The notes under the pieces: generated by a model
The model's database searches: none
The model's input: the letters and a program-made list of their open reading frames with translations, nothing else
What the model was told of the DNA's origin: nothing
NCBI GenBank assembly: GCA_018819225.1
Contig: JAHJQN010000001.1
Span: 62,001 to 126,000 of the forward strand
DNA: 64,000 bases
Direction: 5' to 3'
From: Microcaldota archaeon
GTDB lineage: Archaea > Micrarchaeota > Micrarchaeia > Norongarragalinales > SBBD01
Program-made: the position numbers and the translations under genes
In this document: positions 55,943 to 64,000 of the stretch, piece by piece
How the letters are laid out: every line of letters starts with the position of its first letter
How positions within the stretch are numbered: the first letter of the stretch is position 1

Positions 55943-58900
55943 TTACTTTCGTTTTTTCTTCCCGGTCTTCTTGGAAGCGCGGGAAGAAAGCTTGCCCATC
56001 TTCTTGACTATAGCAGATGGGGATACGCGTTTCTTGTTGGATGCGTTCGGTTTCACTTTGGCGTTCTTGCTTTTTACGTTCTTGGTTTTCATGGAATCCT
56101 TCAAGTTCTTGAGAATGCGATTCGCGCGTTTCTTGTGATCAAATTCGTCCTTGGAACGGTATTGGTTTCGAAGCGCCTTGATTTCTTTCAAACGCGCTTC
56201 GATGCGTTCCTCGGATTGGTCATCGTCCGCACTCGTTGCGGATATCGCATAGGATTCCGCGGTTTGCGATGCTTCCTCATCCTCTTCCTTCATGTCCTCC
56301 AGTACTTTCGCTTGTTCGCCAACGGATTTCGAGGGAAGCGGAGCATGGGCTTTCTGGTTGTCTCGCCACGTCGTGAACGAGCGCTTGGGATCCGTTGCTT
56401 TCCGATCATCCGTTTTCAGGGGGGTGGAAGACCATGGAGACGGAGCGTTGGTCGGTTCTGGAGCGGCTGTTTTTTCCTCTGAAGGATTCACTTTCGAACC
56501 CATGCGCAACGGTTTCGAGGAGAGAACGTTCTTGGAGGGCTTGAGTCTGTTGACGAGAGAGCCCACTGCGTTTTTCAACGGGTTGCCTGAAAGCTTTCGC
56601 TTCCCTTCCGCGATTTTCTTGACTTCCGTACGCGCTTTCTCTTCCAAACGTTTTTGCATGGCCTCCAAATCCTCTTCCCCGGCCGCTTTGGGAGCAGGAG
56701 TCGCGGTTTCGGTCGCTGCAGCCATCGTTGGAGACGGAGCGGATGCGCCCGGCTCGGGCGATGGAGACGAATCGTTCGCGATCTCGCCGTCGTGCGTCAC
56801 CATGTCCGGGGAGGTAATCGCTAAGGATGCTTCCTTCTTTTTCGGAACCTTCTTTTTGGGAGTGGAAGGGGCTTCCGCAGGCGGAGCCGCAGGGATTTCG
56901 GAAGTTTGGGAAATCGGGGCAACGGGCGCTGGCTCGCTGACGGCTTTCTCCAGACTTTGCGAGAGCTTCGCGGCCTGCAAATCTTCGGTGTGATGCTGAC
57001 CGGCGATTTTCGAGAACTCTTGATGGATCTGGTTCTCCAGCAGATTGAGGCGCTTGAGGTTCGCTTCCTTTGTCTTCTGGTAATCCGCTTCCGAAATCGC
57101 TTTCTCCAGGAATTCCTCCTCGTTGCTGGTGAGGATGAGTTCAAGGCCTTCTTTTTGCTTCTTCATTTCCTTGAGCTCGTGAGGCAGGTCGCGGCCTTGC
57201 TCGGCAAGTAGCTGTTTGGCGTGCAATTCTTCGAGTCGCAGCTTCGATTCATCGAGTTGTTTCGTAATGTCGGATAGATCGTCTTTGGACGCGAGTTGTT
57301 CAAGCTTCGTGTTGCTGCTTTCCACGAGTTGCACCAGGTCTTTAACGCTTTCCGCCATCAGATCCTGCTTGCCTTTATACGTCATGAATTCCTCGAGGCG
57401 GCGGTTCATGTCCACGTACACGCGACCGATTTCCTCGCTCAAGCGATCCGCTTTGTTGACCGTGCTATCGATTTTCACGACTTTCTCGGAGATTTGCTTG
57501 TTGACTTCCGAAATATTTTTGAGGCTGCCGATGCCTTCAAGCAATTCTTTCGTGCGGTTCACGTTTTTGGCGAGGTCTTGGCCCATGGTTTCTTGTTTCT
57601 CGATGCGCATCGCGTATTCCCCGATCGTGCGGTCGCGCTTTTCCAGTTCTTTCATGAGTTTCTGCGGCTCGAGTTCCTCCACCATGTCCATGAAACGCGA
57701 TACTTTCGCTTCCTGTTCCTTGAGGCCGGCGTCGCGCTCGAACAACATTTGGCGCAATTCGCCCACGCTCTCCATGATGTGGCCCAAGCGTTCTTCAAGC
57801 GAGTTGCGCATCTCACCGAGCCCGTCCACTTTCACTTTCAGTTTTTCAAGCTCCATGATGACTTTTCCGCTTGCGGCTCCGCCACCCGTATCCTCTCCGC
57901 CGAGTTGCTGGGACAGCGATTTCTCTTCCGCGGGAGGGGCGACTTGCGGGGCCTGCACTTCAGGCGTGGAGCGGAACGGATCCTCCGGCGAACCCGAACC
58001 ATACATCTTGGGCTCGGATGAGGAAGCCTCCGAGGGTTTGGATTCGTGATGCATTAATCCCGTTAACTTGTTCATGAAATTCGATACTTGATCGCCGCCT
58101 TTTTTCTGCGCGGGCGCCGGGGCAGTGACCGCTGAATCCGCGCGGTACACGTTCCCGGATATGGGCGCTTCCACTTCATCCGGCAAATGCTCTTCGGACT
58201 CCTCGTCTTCGAACATGCGCTTCTGGGCTTTGTGACGGTCTTTGATGTCGAGCTCGCCCATGATCGTGCGCGCCTCGTCCACAATGGCGTCCCGATCAAA
58301 CGATTCGTTCAAATCATTGTAAAGGGGAGTGCGGGGTTTGGGCAGTTGCGGAGCGGGCGGCAGTTCGGGAGGCGCTTCAAAGCGCGGCTGGCGAGCGACT
58401 TTCTCGCGCGTGAGTTGCGCGAGACCCTCCACATCGAAATCATCCCCTAAGGGTTGGGACAAGCGGCGATGGGATTGGGAAGGACGCGTCATGCGGCCGT
58501 CGGTCTCCGTTTCTTCTCCGCTGTAGTCATGTTGTTGAATCAGGTGGCTCACGCGCTGCAGGCGCTTGGAGTTTTCCAGCTTGAGTTCATGATAACTCTC
58601 TTCCGAAATGCTGCCTTCGTTGTAACTTTCCTCGAGGAATGAAAGCATGGCTTCCAGATCCTGCTGGTTCTTCGTGAGTTTGTCGAGCTGGGTCTCCATG
58701 TCTATGGATGAATCGGGCGCGTCTTGCTCGTAACTTTCCTCATAGGAAGAGGAGGGGACCGGGGGCTTCTGACGGATTTGATCCAGTTTCTGCAGGGACG
58801 CCTGCGTGACCTCGCGATAGCGATCATCGGATATGGTGCCGCGTTTGTAACTGTGGCCTAAGAACGAGAGCAGGGCGAGAATGCCGTGTTCCATGCTCTT

Positions 58901-59035
58901 GGAATCGTAATCCTCGGTGCGCGCGTGCGATTGATGCGTTCCCGGAATGATGCGCTCGGAAAAAGCGACGGGCGCTTTCACTGGACGAGCTCCTTTCAGC
59001 CGACGCGTTCCAATCCCACTTTTTGGCATACCCAT
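55943..59035 (-). CDS. Large cytosolic coiled-coil protein
   Basis: 1,030 residues from the ATG at 59035; the ATG at 59029 has better spacing to GAGGTA. No TM or signal. Three related motifs of about 35 residues (HSYKRGTISDDRY near 61, ESYNEGSISEESY near 135, EEFLEKAISEADY near 650) recall SHOCT-like helical hairpins. The centre (about 385-700) is long coiled coil, with phrases such as VGELRQMLFERDAGLKEQEAK. Pro/Ala/Ser-rich linkers flank it, and the C-terminus (about 960-1030) is strongly Lys/Arg-rich. It probably scaffolds the surface apparatus from the cytosolic side or binds nucleic acid; both are inference. A loose resemblance to archaellum FlaC/D-type coiled coils was seen but not established. 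Confidence 0.7.
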   Translation of the reverse strand: MGMPKSGIGTRRLKGARPVKAPVAFSERIIPGTHQSHARTEDYDSKSMEHGILALLSFLGHSYKRGTISDDRYREVTQASLQKLDQIRQKPPVPSSSYEESYEQDAPDSSIDMETQLDKLTKNQQDLEAMLSFLEESYNEGSISEESYHELKLENSKRLQRVSHLIQQHDYSGEETETDGRMTRPSQSHRRLSQPLGDDFDVEGLAQLTREKVARQPRFEAPPELPPAPQLPKPRTPLYNDLNESFDRDAIVDEARTIMGELDIKDRHKAQKRMFEDEESEEHLPDEVEAPISGNVYRADSAVTAPAPAQKKGGDQVSNFMNKLTGLMHHESKPSEASSSEPKMYGSGSPEDPFRSTPEVQAPQVAPPAEEKSLSQQLGGEDTGGGAASGKVIMELEKLKVKVDGLGEMRNSLEERLGHIMESVGELRQMLFERDAGLKEQEAKVSRFMDMVEELEPQKLMKELEKRDRTIGEYAMRIEKQETMGQDLAKNVNRTKELLEGIGSLKNISEVNKQISEKVVKIDSTVNKADRLSEEIGRVYVDMNRRLEEFMTYKGKQDLMAESVKDLVQLVESSNTKLEQLASKDDLSDITKQLDESKLRLEELHAKQLLAEQGRDLPHELKEMKKQKEGLELILTSNEEEFLEKAISEADYQKTKEANLKRLNLLENQIHQEFSKIAGQHHTEDLQAAKLSQSLEKAVSEPAPVAPISQTSEIPAAPPAEAPSTPKKKVPKKKEASLAITSPDMVTHDGEIANDSSPSPEPGASAPSPTMAAATETATPAPKAAGEEDLEAMQKRLEEKARTEVKKIAEGKRKLSGNPLKNAVGSLVNRLKPSKNVLSSKPLRMGSKVNPSEEKTAAPEPTNAPSPWSSTPLKTDDRKATDPKRSFTTWRDNQKAHAPLPSKSVGEQAKVLEDMKEEDEEASQTAESYAISATSADDDQSEERIEARLKEIKALRNQYRSKDEFDHKKRANRILKNLKDSMKTKNVKSKNAKVKPNASNKKRVSPSAIVKKMGKLSSRASKKTGKKKRK

Positions 59036-59051
59036 TACCTCAGAATGCTTC

Positions 59052-59255
59052 TTACCCCTTCTTGAGCCGTTCCAGTTCGCGCCCGACGTCCCGACGCTTG
59101 AACACGTCTGAAATGTAGCGGTCCATCAAGGCTTCCAGCACATCTCCAATGCGTTTCGATCGCCCGGTTTCGGGATCGCTGTCGAAACTGCATGCTCTCC
59201 GGAAGTCGTTCTGGAGTCGCTGCTCGATTTTGACGTTGAACTGCGTCTTGGGCAC
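59052..59255 (-). CDS. Ribbon-helix-helix regulator
   Basis: 67 residues from GTG at 59255. An N-terminal strand (KTQFNVKIEQRLQNDFRRAC) is followed by two helices (SKRIGDVLEALMDRYISDVF), the ribbon-helix-helix pattern of small dimeric DNA-binding proteins. The TATA box at 59277-59286 is centred 27 nt upstream, so the gene is expected to be leaderless from the GTG. It ends 17 nt before the coiled-coil gene and probably autoregulates this unit. Confidence 0.75.
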   Translation of the reverse strand: MPKTQFNVKIEQRLQNDFRRACSFDSDPETGRSKRIGDVLEALMDRYISDVFKRRDVGRELERLKKG

Positions 59256-59276
59256 GGTAACCGCTAGGGTTCCGGG

Positions 59277-59286
59277 GTTTAAAAAG
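59277..59286 (-). promoter_or_regulatory. TATA box of the ribbon-helix-helix gene
   Basis: CTTTTTAAAC on the minus strand, 27 nt before the GTG start at 59255. It would drive the RHH, coiled-coil and pilin-like genes and the giant glycoprotein gene downstream. Confidence 0.55.
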
Positions 59287-59360
59287 ATAACTATCTATCG
59301 AGCTAACAAATAAAGAATCATAAGAATCTATTTTGATATTTAGATATCTTTTTTCTATGT

Positions 59361-59912
59361 TCATGATGATTCACCTTGAGATAACCGTTTGAAATGCCCG
59401 ATCGCCTCAGGCAAACGTCCGAAATTGATGAAACGTTGCGTAGGCGAAACATAGGGATGAAAGGCGTGCACTTCGATATTCCCTTTGCCGATGCGCTGAA
59501 GAAATCCATGCAACCCCGTCAACAAACGGAAAACCTGTAATGGCGATGCATGTAAGGCCGTCGTATCGGCTGAAATCTGAATATGCCAATCCTTTCCTTT
59601 CGCAACATACCCTCTAATCACGTGCCGGTACTCAGCGGGTTTTGCATGACCTAAATGTTTGCGTACTTGATAGTAGTGGAAGATGCCGGATCCAATGGCC
59701 ACCACCGGTTTTGTCAAATGAATGGAAAAACAAGATACCTTCTCGGGGTGTTTAATGACTTGACGGGACAGTACGATCTCCACACCATTCATACGTTCAA
59801 TTCGATTTCCAGTGGCAAGAACGCGCGTGCGACGCCATCGACTCAATGAAGAACGAGGCTTCTCGGCGTTTTCTTTTCGTTTGCCAATAAGTGGAAAAGC
59901 CATGCGTCTCAT
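59361..59912 (-). CDS. Unknown protein coupled to the HerA-like ATPase
   Basis: 183 residues from the ATG at 59912, which overlaps the ATPase stop by 4 nt (ATGA); an ATG at 59903 gives 180. The frame is open further upstream, but that part overlaps the ATPase gene and is a shadow. The N-terminus is basic (RKENAEKPRSSLSRWRRTR), and the rest is mixed alpha/beta with many His and aromatic residues (GSGIFHYYQVRKHLGHAKP, DWHIQISADTTALHAS). No family recognised, no TM. Translational coupling implies it works with the ATPase. Confidence 0.7.
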   Translation of the reverse strand: MRRMAFPLIGKRKENAEKPRSSLSRWRRTRVLATGNRIERMNGVEIVLSRQVIKHPEKVSCFSIHLTKPVVAIGSGIFHYYQVRKHLGHAKPAEYRHVIRGYVAKGKDWHIQISADTTALHASPLQVFRLLTGLHGFLQRIGKGNIEVHAFHPYVSPTQRFINFGRLPEAIGHFKRLSQGESS

Positions 59913-62900
59913 CGCCTCGTCATGCCCTTGATGCGGGCGTTTACGGACTCCAAGTAATTCTGAGCCATGCGCGTCAAACCTTGTTTGAGCTTGTCGCTCG
60001 CGATGTTCAACTCCAGCTCGACGTCGTACGTATCCACGCCGTGCGACTTCAATTCCGCGAGTTGCTTGCGCGCGTCCTCGATCTGCAAACGAATCGTCGT
60101 AAACTGTTTGATTTCCTCCTCGGTCAAACTGAACGTGCTGTGCAAAAGCGGCCGGAAGCTCACGAACCACGGCTTTCCGTCATTGTATTCCGCGTTCTGG
60201 TATAGACCGGTTCCGACCGTCAATTTGGTGACGCGGTCCGCGTACTCGGCACCGTACTTCGTTTTCACTCGTCCGATGTCTCCTTCGTACCGCGTTCGCA
60301 ATTGGATTTCAGAGGCAATGTTCGCGCGCACCGCGCCCTTGAAGTCGAGCAATACCTGCGAGATGAGGAAGATGCCGATTCCCCACTTTCGGAACTCCCG
60401 GCAGCCGCGCTCAATGCTCGTGTACGCGCCCTTACCCCCGTACTTGGGCAGCAAACGGTGAACCTCGTCGTAGATAATCATGGCTTTCAGCTCACGGCTT
60501 TCCTTGGGGTTGCTGTGGAAAATGCTGTCGATGCTGCGTCGCACTAAACTGTCGAGTTGCTCGGGGCGCAGCTTGTTCATGACGAAAACAGTCATTTCTC
60601 CGGGCTTGAAGTGCTCCGGAATATTGATGTCCATGTTCGGGTCCGTGACGTCGATGATGTTGACCTTGAATCCGCGCGCGTCCTCGGGGCGCAAGCCGAA
60701 GTTCGGGTAGAGCGATAACATGCCCTTGTCCTTGTTGGGTCGGATGAAGCCCGTCCATTGAGCCGTGGGATCGAATACGACGATGGGCAGCTTGCGCATG
60801 AGCATTTCCTCGGCAATAACCTGAGCGGACACGGACTTGCCGCTCCCGGTTCCTCCTGCGGCAATGGAATGCGTCGTTAACCGCTCCATTTCCACGTACG
60901 ATTTGACGTCGGTTTCCGCAATCTTTCCGGTCACAATGGAACGCGGGCCCGGCTGAGGTAGTTTCTTGAAGTCCAACGGCATGATGTAGCGCGTGACTTT
61001 TCTTTGGCGGCGGCGATAGGCCTTGTACGCGCGGCGTCCGACAATGGCGAGGAGTAGCAAGGCAATGAGCGCGTAGGTCAGCGGCGAGGAAATGACGGTT
61101 TCCACGACTAATGCGGTGAATGGAACGGTGACTAAGTCGAATGAATCCGCTGCAGAAGATTGCTTGCGTCCGTCGAAGTAAGTGGCGCGCGCTTGAATCA
61201 CGTATTTTCCTGGTGGCGCGTTCACCGGAATCTCAAGCGCGACCAGTCGCGTAATCACGTCGCGGACACTCAACGTTTCCGTTTCGCTTACGATGGAGGT
61301 TTCGTCGTCGAGGGAAAGCACTTCGTAGACCGCGACCACGTTATCGACGAGCGACGTTTCTCCCCGGTTAATGAATGAAACTTCGGCCTTCAATTCGTTG
61401 CCGGGGGTTACGGTCTTCGTAAGCGCGCGGGCCTTCACTTCGAGCGTGGGTTCGCGGACCGATTCAATCTTTAGCGTGACGGGAGTGCGGTGCGAATAAT
61501 CGCCCATGCGAATGAGTATGTCGCCCGTGTAAATGTCGGGTTCGGCATCTTCGGGAGCGAATACGGTGACGTGGACGACTTCAACGGTCCCTGCCCCAAC
61601 GGAAAGCGAAACGTTGGAAAGGGAAAGATACGGTACAATTCCTCCCTCGACGGTAATCTGCGCTTGCATGTCCTCGGCAAGATTGTTGATGAGGTCCATG
61701 GAATGGACTTCGCTTTCGCCGGGTTGGAGGATAACGTAAAGTAACGTGGAGCGCACTTCGAGCGGGGCCTGCAAGGTCGGAGGCGTCGTGCCTGACCCGG
61801 GTCCGGAAACGTTGGTTCCTGCTCCGGGCGGGGCCGTTCCGGTTTCGCCTTCGGAAACGACGCCGCCACCCGGTCCGCCTCCACCGGGTACGACGGTAGC
61901 AACGGCCGTTGGAGTGACCGTGACATTCAGTACTCCGCAATCCAAGGCGCAGTTCGATGTCGACTCGCCGTACGTCGTTTCGCATACCCCGTTACCGCAA
62001 ACGTATTCGGCGAGCGCGTATCCTTCGCTCAAGTTATTGGTAAGCATCCACACCGACGTCCCGCTGGAATTCAAGTTTCCTCCAACGCGCGACCAGTTCG
62101 ATCCGCAGCCTGAGAATTGCGTGTAGTTGGAGCACGTGTAAAGTCCGAGGTTGGGTTCGAAGAATCCAGAATAACCCGAGTAGTTGAGTGAAAGCCCAAT
62201 CCGGTTCGTGTAGTTGAGTTTGGTTTCAATGGTCGTCCCGAAAATCGCTCCGGCGCCGATGCGTTCCGAGGGAATATGCCCGAATTTCACGGGATCGTGA
62301 ACGTTTTGGTTGATCAATGAACCATTGAATCCAACCATCGTGTTGACTCCCGTCGCGATGATGCCATACGTGTTAACGAAAACCGTGCGGTTGTAATGGC
62401 CAGTGGAATTCGCGCTGAAGTTGTAGATCACCGATCCCGATAAGTTGTAGAAATCAATTTCAGTCTTATTGTGCAGCTTCCAATCCAGTGCAATAACGGG
62501 TTTGGAATTGCTTTCTTCATCGTACGCTATTCCCGAGAAGTAGGCTGCGGCGCGGACTTCAAATGAACCGGTCGTGCTGTTGCAGTTTCCGGATACGTCG
62601 CAAGTGGTTGCGGATACGGAGTAAATACCTTCTCGGCTCGTATCCGAGTAGTTGGAATCGTAGTAGTAGGAGTCTCCAGACGAGTAAGCGAGCGCGTACG
62701 TGAGGCTAACAACCGTAGCGTTCGGGTACGTCAAGTTTCCGGTCACATTCGCGATGCCTCCGGTATCCGTCGCATTCACTTGAATCGGAGCTGTGAAGTT
62801 TGCAATAACGAGTGTTTCTAAAATGAACGCAATGGTTGGTTTGATTTCGTCCGTGTAAACCAAAGCATCCATTTCCGCATCAGAGCGCGCGAGACTGCGG

Positions 62901-64000
62901 CTCGAGTCGTTGGCAGTCACGTTGATATCATAGCTTACACCGGTTGGCAAGTTGGGAGCCGTGAAGTTGAGTTCCCACAATCCAATGGAGGAAACGTAAG
63001 AGGAACTGGAAAGCGTGATAGGGTACGTCGTGCCACTGACGAGGCTGAGATTGAAGGAAACGTTTTGCGTGAGGACCACGTTGGCGTAGGACACGTTGAC
63101 GCGCACGGAAACGTTTTCGCCGAAATCAACATTCGTTAATGGATTGAGTTGCGAGGGCTGCGTGATGTTCACGTAATACGGGTGTACGGTGAGGTTGACC
63201 GCGGAGGAACGCGTGGGAGGAATGGCGGTGGAATTCTGCGTGTAGACGGTGCCGATGTAGATGGAGTAAGCGGTAACATTGGGGGCGGAGTAATTGACTT
63301 GAACAACACCGGTTTGCCCAGGTGAAAGAAGGATGTTCGAGACGTTGAAGCTAACGTACGTGGATAAGTTGCTGGAAAGCAAATCGAGGAGGACAACATT
63401 GTTCCCGATATTGGTCAGCGTTAGTTCTCCGAGGATGTTCGAGGTCCCGGCAATGACTCGGGAATTGAAACTGGAAGGCGATTGCGTCCAGCTGACATTC
63501 GAGGGAACCGTAATGGAGATGTTGATTTGATCCGAGGTGTTGCTCGTGCTGTTCGCAAAAATAATTCCGGTGTATACTCCGGTAGCGTACGCAAACGGAA
63601 CCGAGATCGTGATATTGACACGCGTATTGGTCCCTGCAGGCAACGAGGAAATGGAGTTTGGAGAGAACGCGTAACTGAAATCGCTGCATACGGTTCCGGA
63701 AGCGCACGTGAAGTTGATCGTGCTGATGTTCGCATTTCCAACGGATGCGAGCGTCATATTCGTTGTATCTTGATCCGACGAGGAAATCGTCATGGAAATC
63801 GATTCTTCGGAGATATTGAGTACGGGATTCGAGAGGACTTCGACGATTAGTAGCGAATAATTTTGTGCAATGCTCGCATTGCGGTTCGTCCAGTTCGCCG
63901 TTAGGTTTAACGTGTAATTACCGGGAGCCGTTCCATTTGAAATGACGGCAACCGTGTTGTTGTAACCGGTTCCGTTTGCAAGAATCGTGGCGTAATGGAG
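59909..64000 (-). CDS. HerA/DUF87-like ATPase with large extracellular region (partial)
   Basis: 1,363 residues are visible; the frame is open to the right edge, so the N-terminus lies outside. The N-terminal part (to about 61110) is extracellular: beta domains with many N-x-S/T sequons, a Cys cluster near 62000 (CGNGVCETTYGESTSNCALDC), a Gly/Pro-rich linker, and NEW3-like beta domains (about 61400-61780). One TM helix lies at about 61000-61110 with a basic stop-transfer RRAYKAYRRRQRK. The cytosolic C-terminus is a HerA/DUF87-type motor: Walker A GGTGSGKS (60833-60856), VVFDPTAQWTGF, Walker B MIIYDEVH (about 60458-60483), LISQVLLDF. HerA-type motors pump DNA or proteins. A motor fused to an outside adhesive domain suggests transport linked to cell contact, comparable in principle to archaeal Ced or VirB4-type ATPases. 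The cargo is unknown. Confidence 0.85.
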   Translation of the reverse strand, partial: LHYATILANGTGYNNTVAVISNGTAPGNYTLNLTANWTNRNASIAQNYSLLIVEVLSNPVLNISEESISMTISSSDQDTTNMTLASVGNANISTINFTCASGTVCSDFSYAFSPNSISSLPAGTNTRVNITISVPFAYATGVYTGIIFANSTSNTSDQINISITVPSNVSWTQSPSSFNSRVIAGTSNILGELTLTNIGNNVVLLDLLSSNLSTYVSFNVSNILLSPGQTGVVQVNYSAPNVTAYSIYIGTVYTQNSTAIPPTRSSAVNLTVHPYYVNITQPSQLNPLTNVDFGENVSVRVNVSYANVVLTQNVSFNLSLVSGTTYPITLSSSSYVSSIGLWELNFTAPNLPTGVSYDINVTANDSSRSLARSDAEMDALVYTDEIKPTIAFILETLVIANFTAPIQVNATDTGGIANVTGNLTYPNATVVSLTYALAYSSGDSYYYDSNYSDTSREGIYSVSATTCDVSGNCNSTTGSFEVRAAAYFSGIAYDEESNSKPVIALDWKLHNKTEIDFYNLSGSVIYNFSANSTGHYNRTVFVNTYGIIATGVNTMVGFNGSLINQNVHDPVKFGHIPSERIGAGAIFGTTIETKLNYTNRIGLSLNYSGYSGFFEPNLGLYTCSNYTQFSGCGSNWSRVGGNLNSSGTSVWMLTNNLSEGYALAEYVCGNGVCETTYGESTSNCALDCGVLNVTVTPTAVATVVPGGGGPGGGVVSEGETGTAPPGAGTNVSGPGSGTTPPTLQAPLEVRSTLLYVILQPGESEVHSMDLINNLAEDMQAQITVEGGIVPYLSLSNVSLSVGAGTVEVVHVTVFAPEDAEPDIYTGDILIRMGDYSHRTPVTLKIESVREPTLEVKARALTKTVTPGNELKAEVSFINRGETSLVDNVVAVYEVLSLDDETSIVSETETLSVRDVITRLVALEIPVNAPPGKYVIQARATYFDGRKQSSAADSFDLVTVPFTALVVETVISSPLTYALIALLLLAIVGRRAYKAYRRRQRKVTRYIMPLDFKKLPQPGPRSIVTGKIAETDVKSYVEMERLTTHSIAAGGTGSGKSVSAQVIAEEMLMRKLPIVVFDPTAQWTGFIRPNKDKGMLSLYPNFGLRPEDARGFKVNIIDVTDPNMDINIPEHFKPGEMTVFVMNKLRPEQLDSLVRRSIDSIFHSNPKESRELKAMIIYDEVHRLLPKYGGKGAYTSIERGCREFRKWGIGIFLISQVLLDFKGAVRANIASEIQLRTRYEGDIGRVKTKYGAEYADRVTKLTVGTGLYQNAEYNDGKPWFVSFRPLLHSTFSLTEEEIKQFTTIRLQIEDARKQLAELKSHGVDTYDVELELNIASDKLKQGLTRMAQNYLESVNARIKGMTRR

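Noticed and set aside
55943..59035. Archaellum FlaC/FlaD homologue
   Set aside because: Resemblance is limited to generic coiled-coil phrases; no other fla/arl genes are nearby.
59913..60170. Longer N-terminus for the gene ending at 59361
   Set aside because: This part lies inside the HerA-like ATPase gene in another frame and has low-complexity Arg-rich sequence. The ATGA overlap at 59912 is the natural start.
1..64000. CRISPR arrays, insertion sequences or prophage
   Set aside because: No short regularly spaced repeats, transposase, integrase or phage structural genes were found. The long repeats are all inside surface-protein genes.

Overview
The window looks like a chromosomal piece of an archaeon, most likely a DPANN-type lineage (Diapherotrites/Micrarchaeota-like is my guess; the phylum is inference). 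Evidence seen in the sequence: an intron-containing tRNA-Gln, TATA boxes placed 25-27 nt before many start codons (leaderless transcription), GTG/TTG starts, a DUF5679 zinc peptide, an archaeal LonB-type AAA+ ATPase, a RibC-like protein, two geranylgeranyl-reductase-family flavoproteins, a HerA/DUF87 ATPase and a class II ribonucleotide reductase carrying two inteins. There is no phage, IS element or CRISPR array.

Layout. 1-19 kb: an ACT protein, then two giant N-terminally anchored surface proteins (about 2,900 residues each) separated by tRNA-Gln and a RibC-like gene. The giants share a stalk (TM anchor, carboxypeptidase-regulatory-like beta domains, one further common domain) but end differently: the first in an M23 endopeptidase plus an RlpA-like double-psi beta-barrel, the second in about 1,000 residues of cysteine-rich repeats. 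19-24 kb: protease-less LonB-like ATPase with a coupled unknown gene, then purA-purC-purE. 24-30 kb: TauE/SafE exporter with a zinc peptide, DUF5679, a double-domain ThyX, two membrane/secreted proteins, a geranylgeranyl-reductase-family protein and a K+ channel. 30-37 kb: AdoCbl-dependent RNR with two inteins, small membrane proteins, a winged-helix regulator and a PduO-type cobalamin adenosyltransferase. 37-42 kb: a secreted, C-terminally anchored heparinase II/III-like polysaccharide lyase and a second geranylgeranyl-reductase-family protein. 42-46.6 kb: MIP18/SufT factor, several unknown small proteins and a divergent promoter.

46.6-64 kb is almost entirely one minus-strand cluster: HerA-like ATPase with a huge extracellular part (runs off the right edge), a coupled unknown protein, a ribbon-helix-helix regulator, a 1,030-residue coiled-coil protein, a pilin-like surface protein, a 2,390-residue repeat glycoprotein and a CWB2-like membrane protein. 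It reads as a cell-surface or cell-contact apparatus.

Together: deoxynucleotide supply depends on cobalamin (RNR + adenosyltransferase) and flavin (ThyX); purine synthesis is partly retained with animal-type PurC/PurE. An unusually large share of coding capacity is given to surface proteins, including predicted wall-degrading and polysaccharide-degrading enzymes. This suggests a lifestyle of contact with, or attack on, other cells, possibly bacteria; that is inference.
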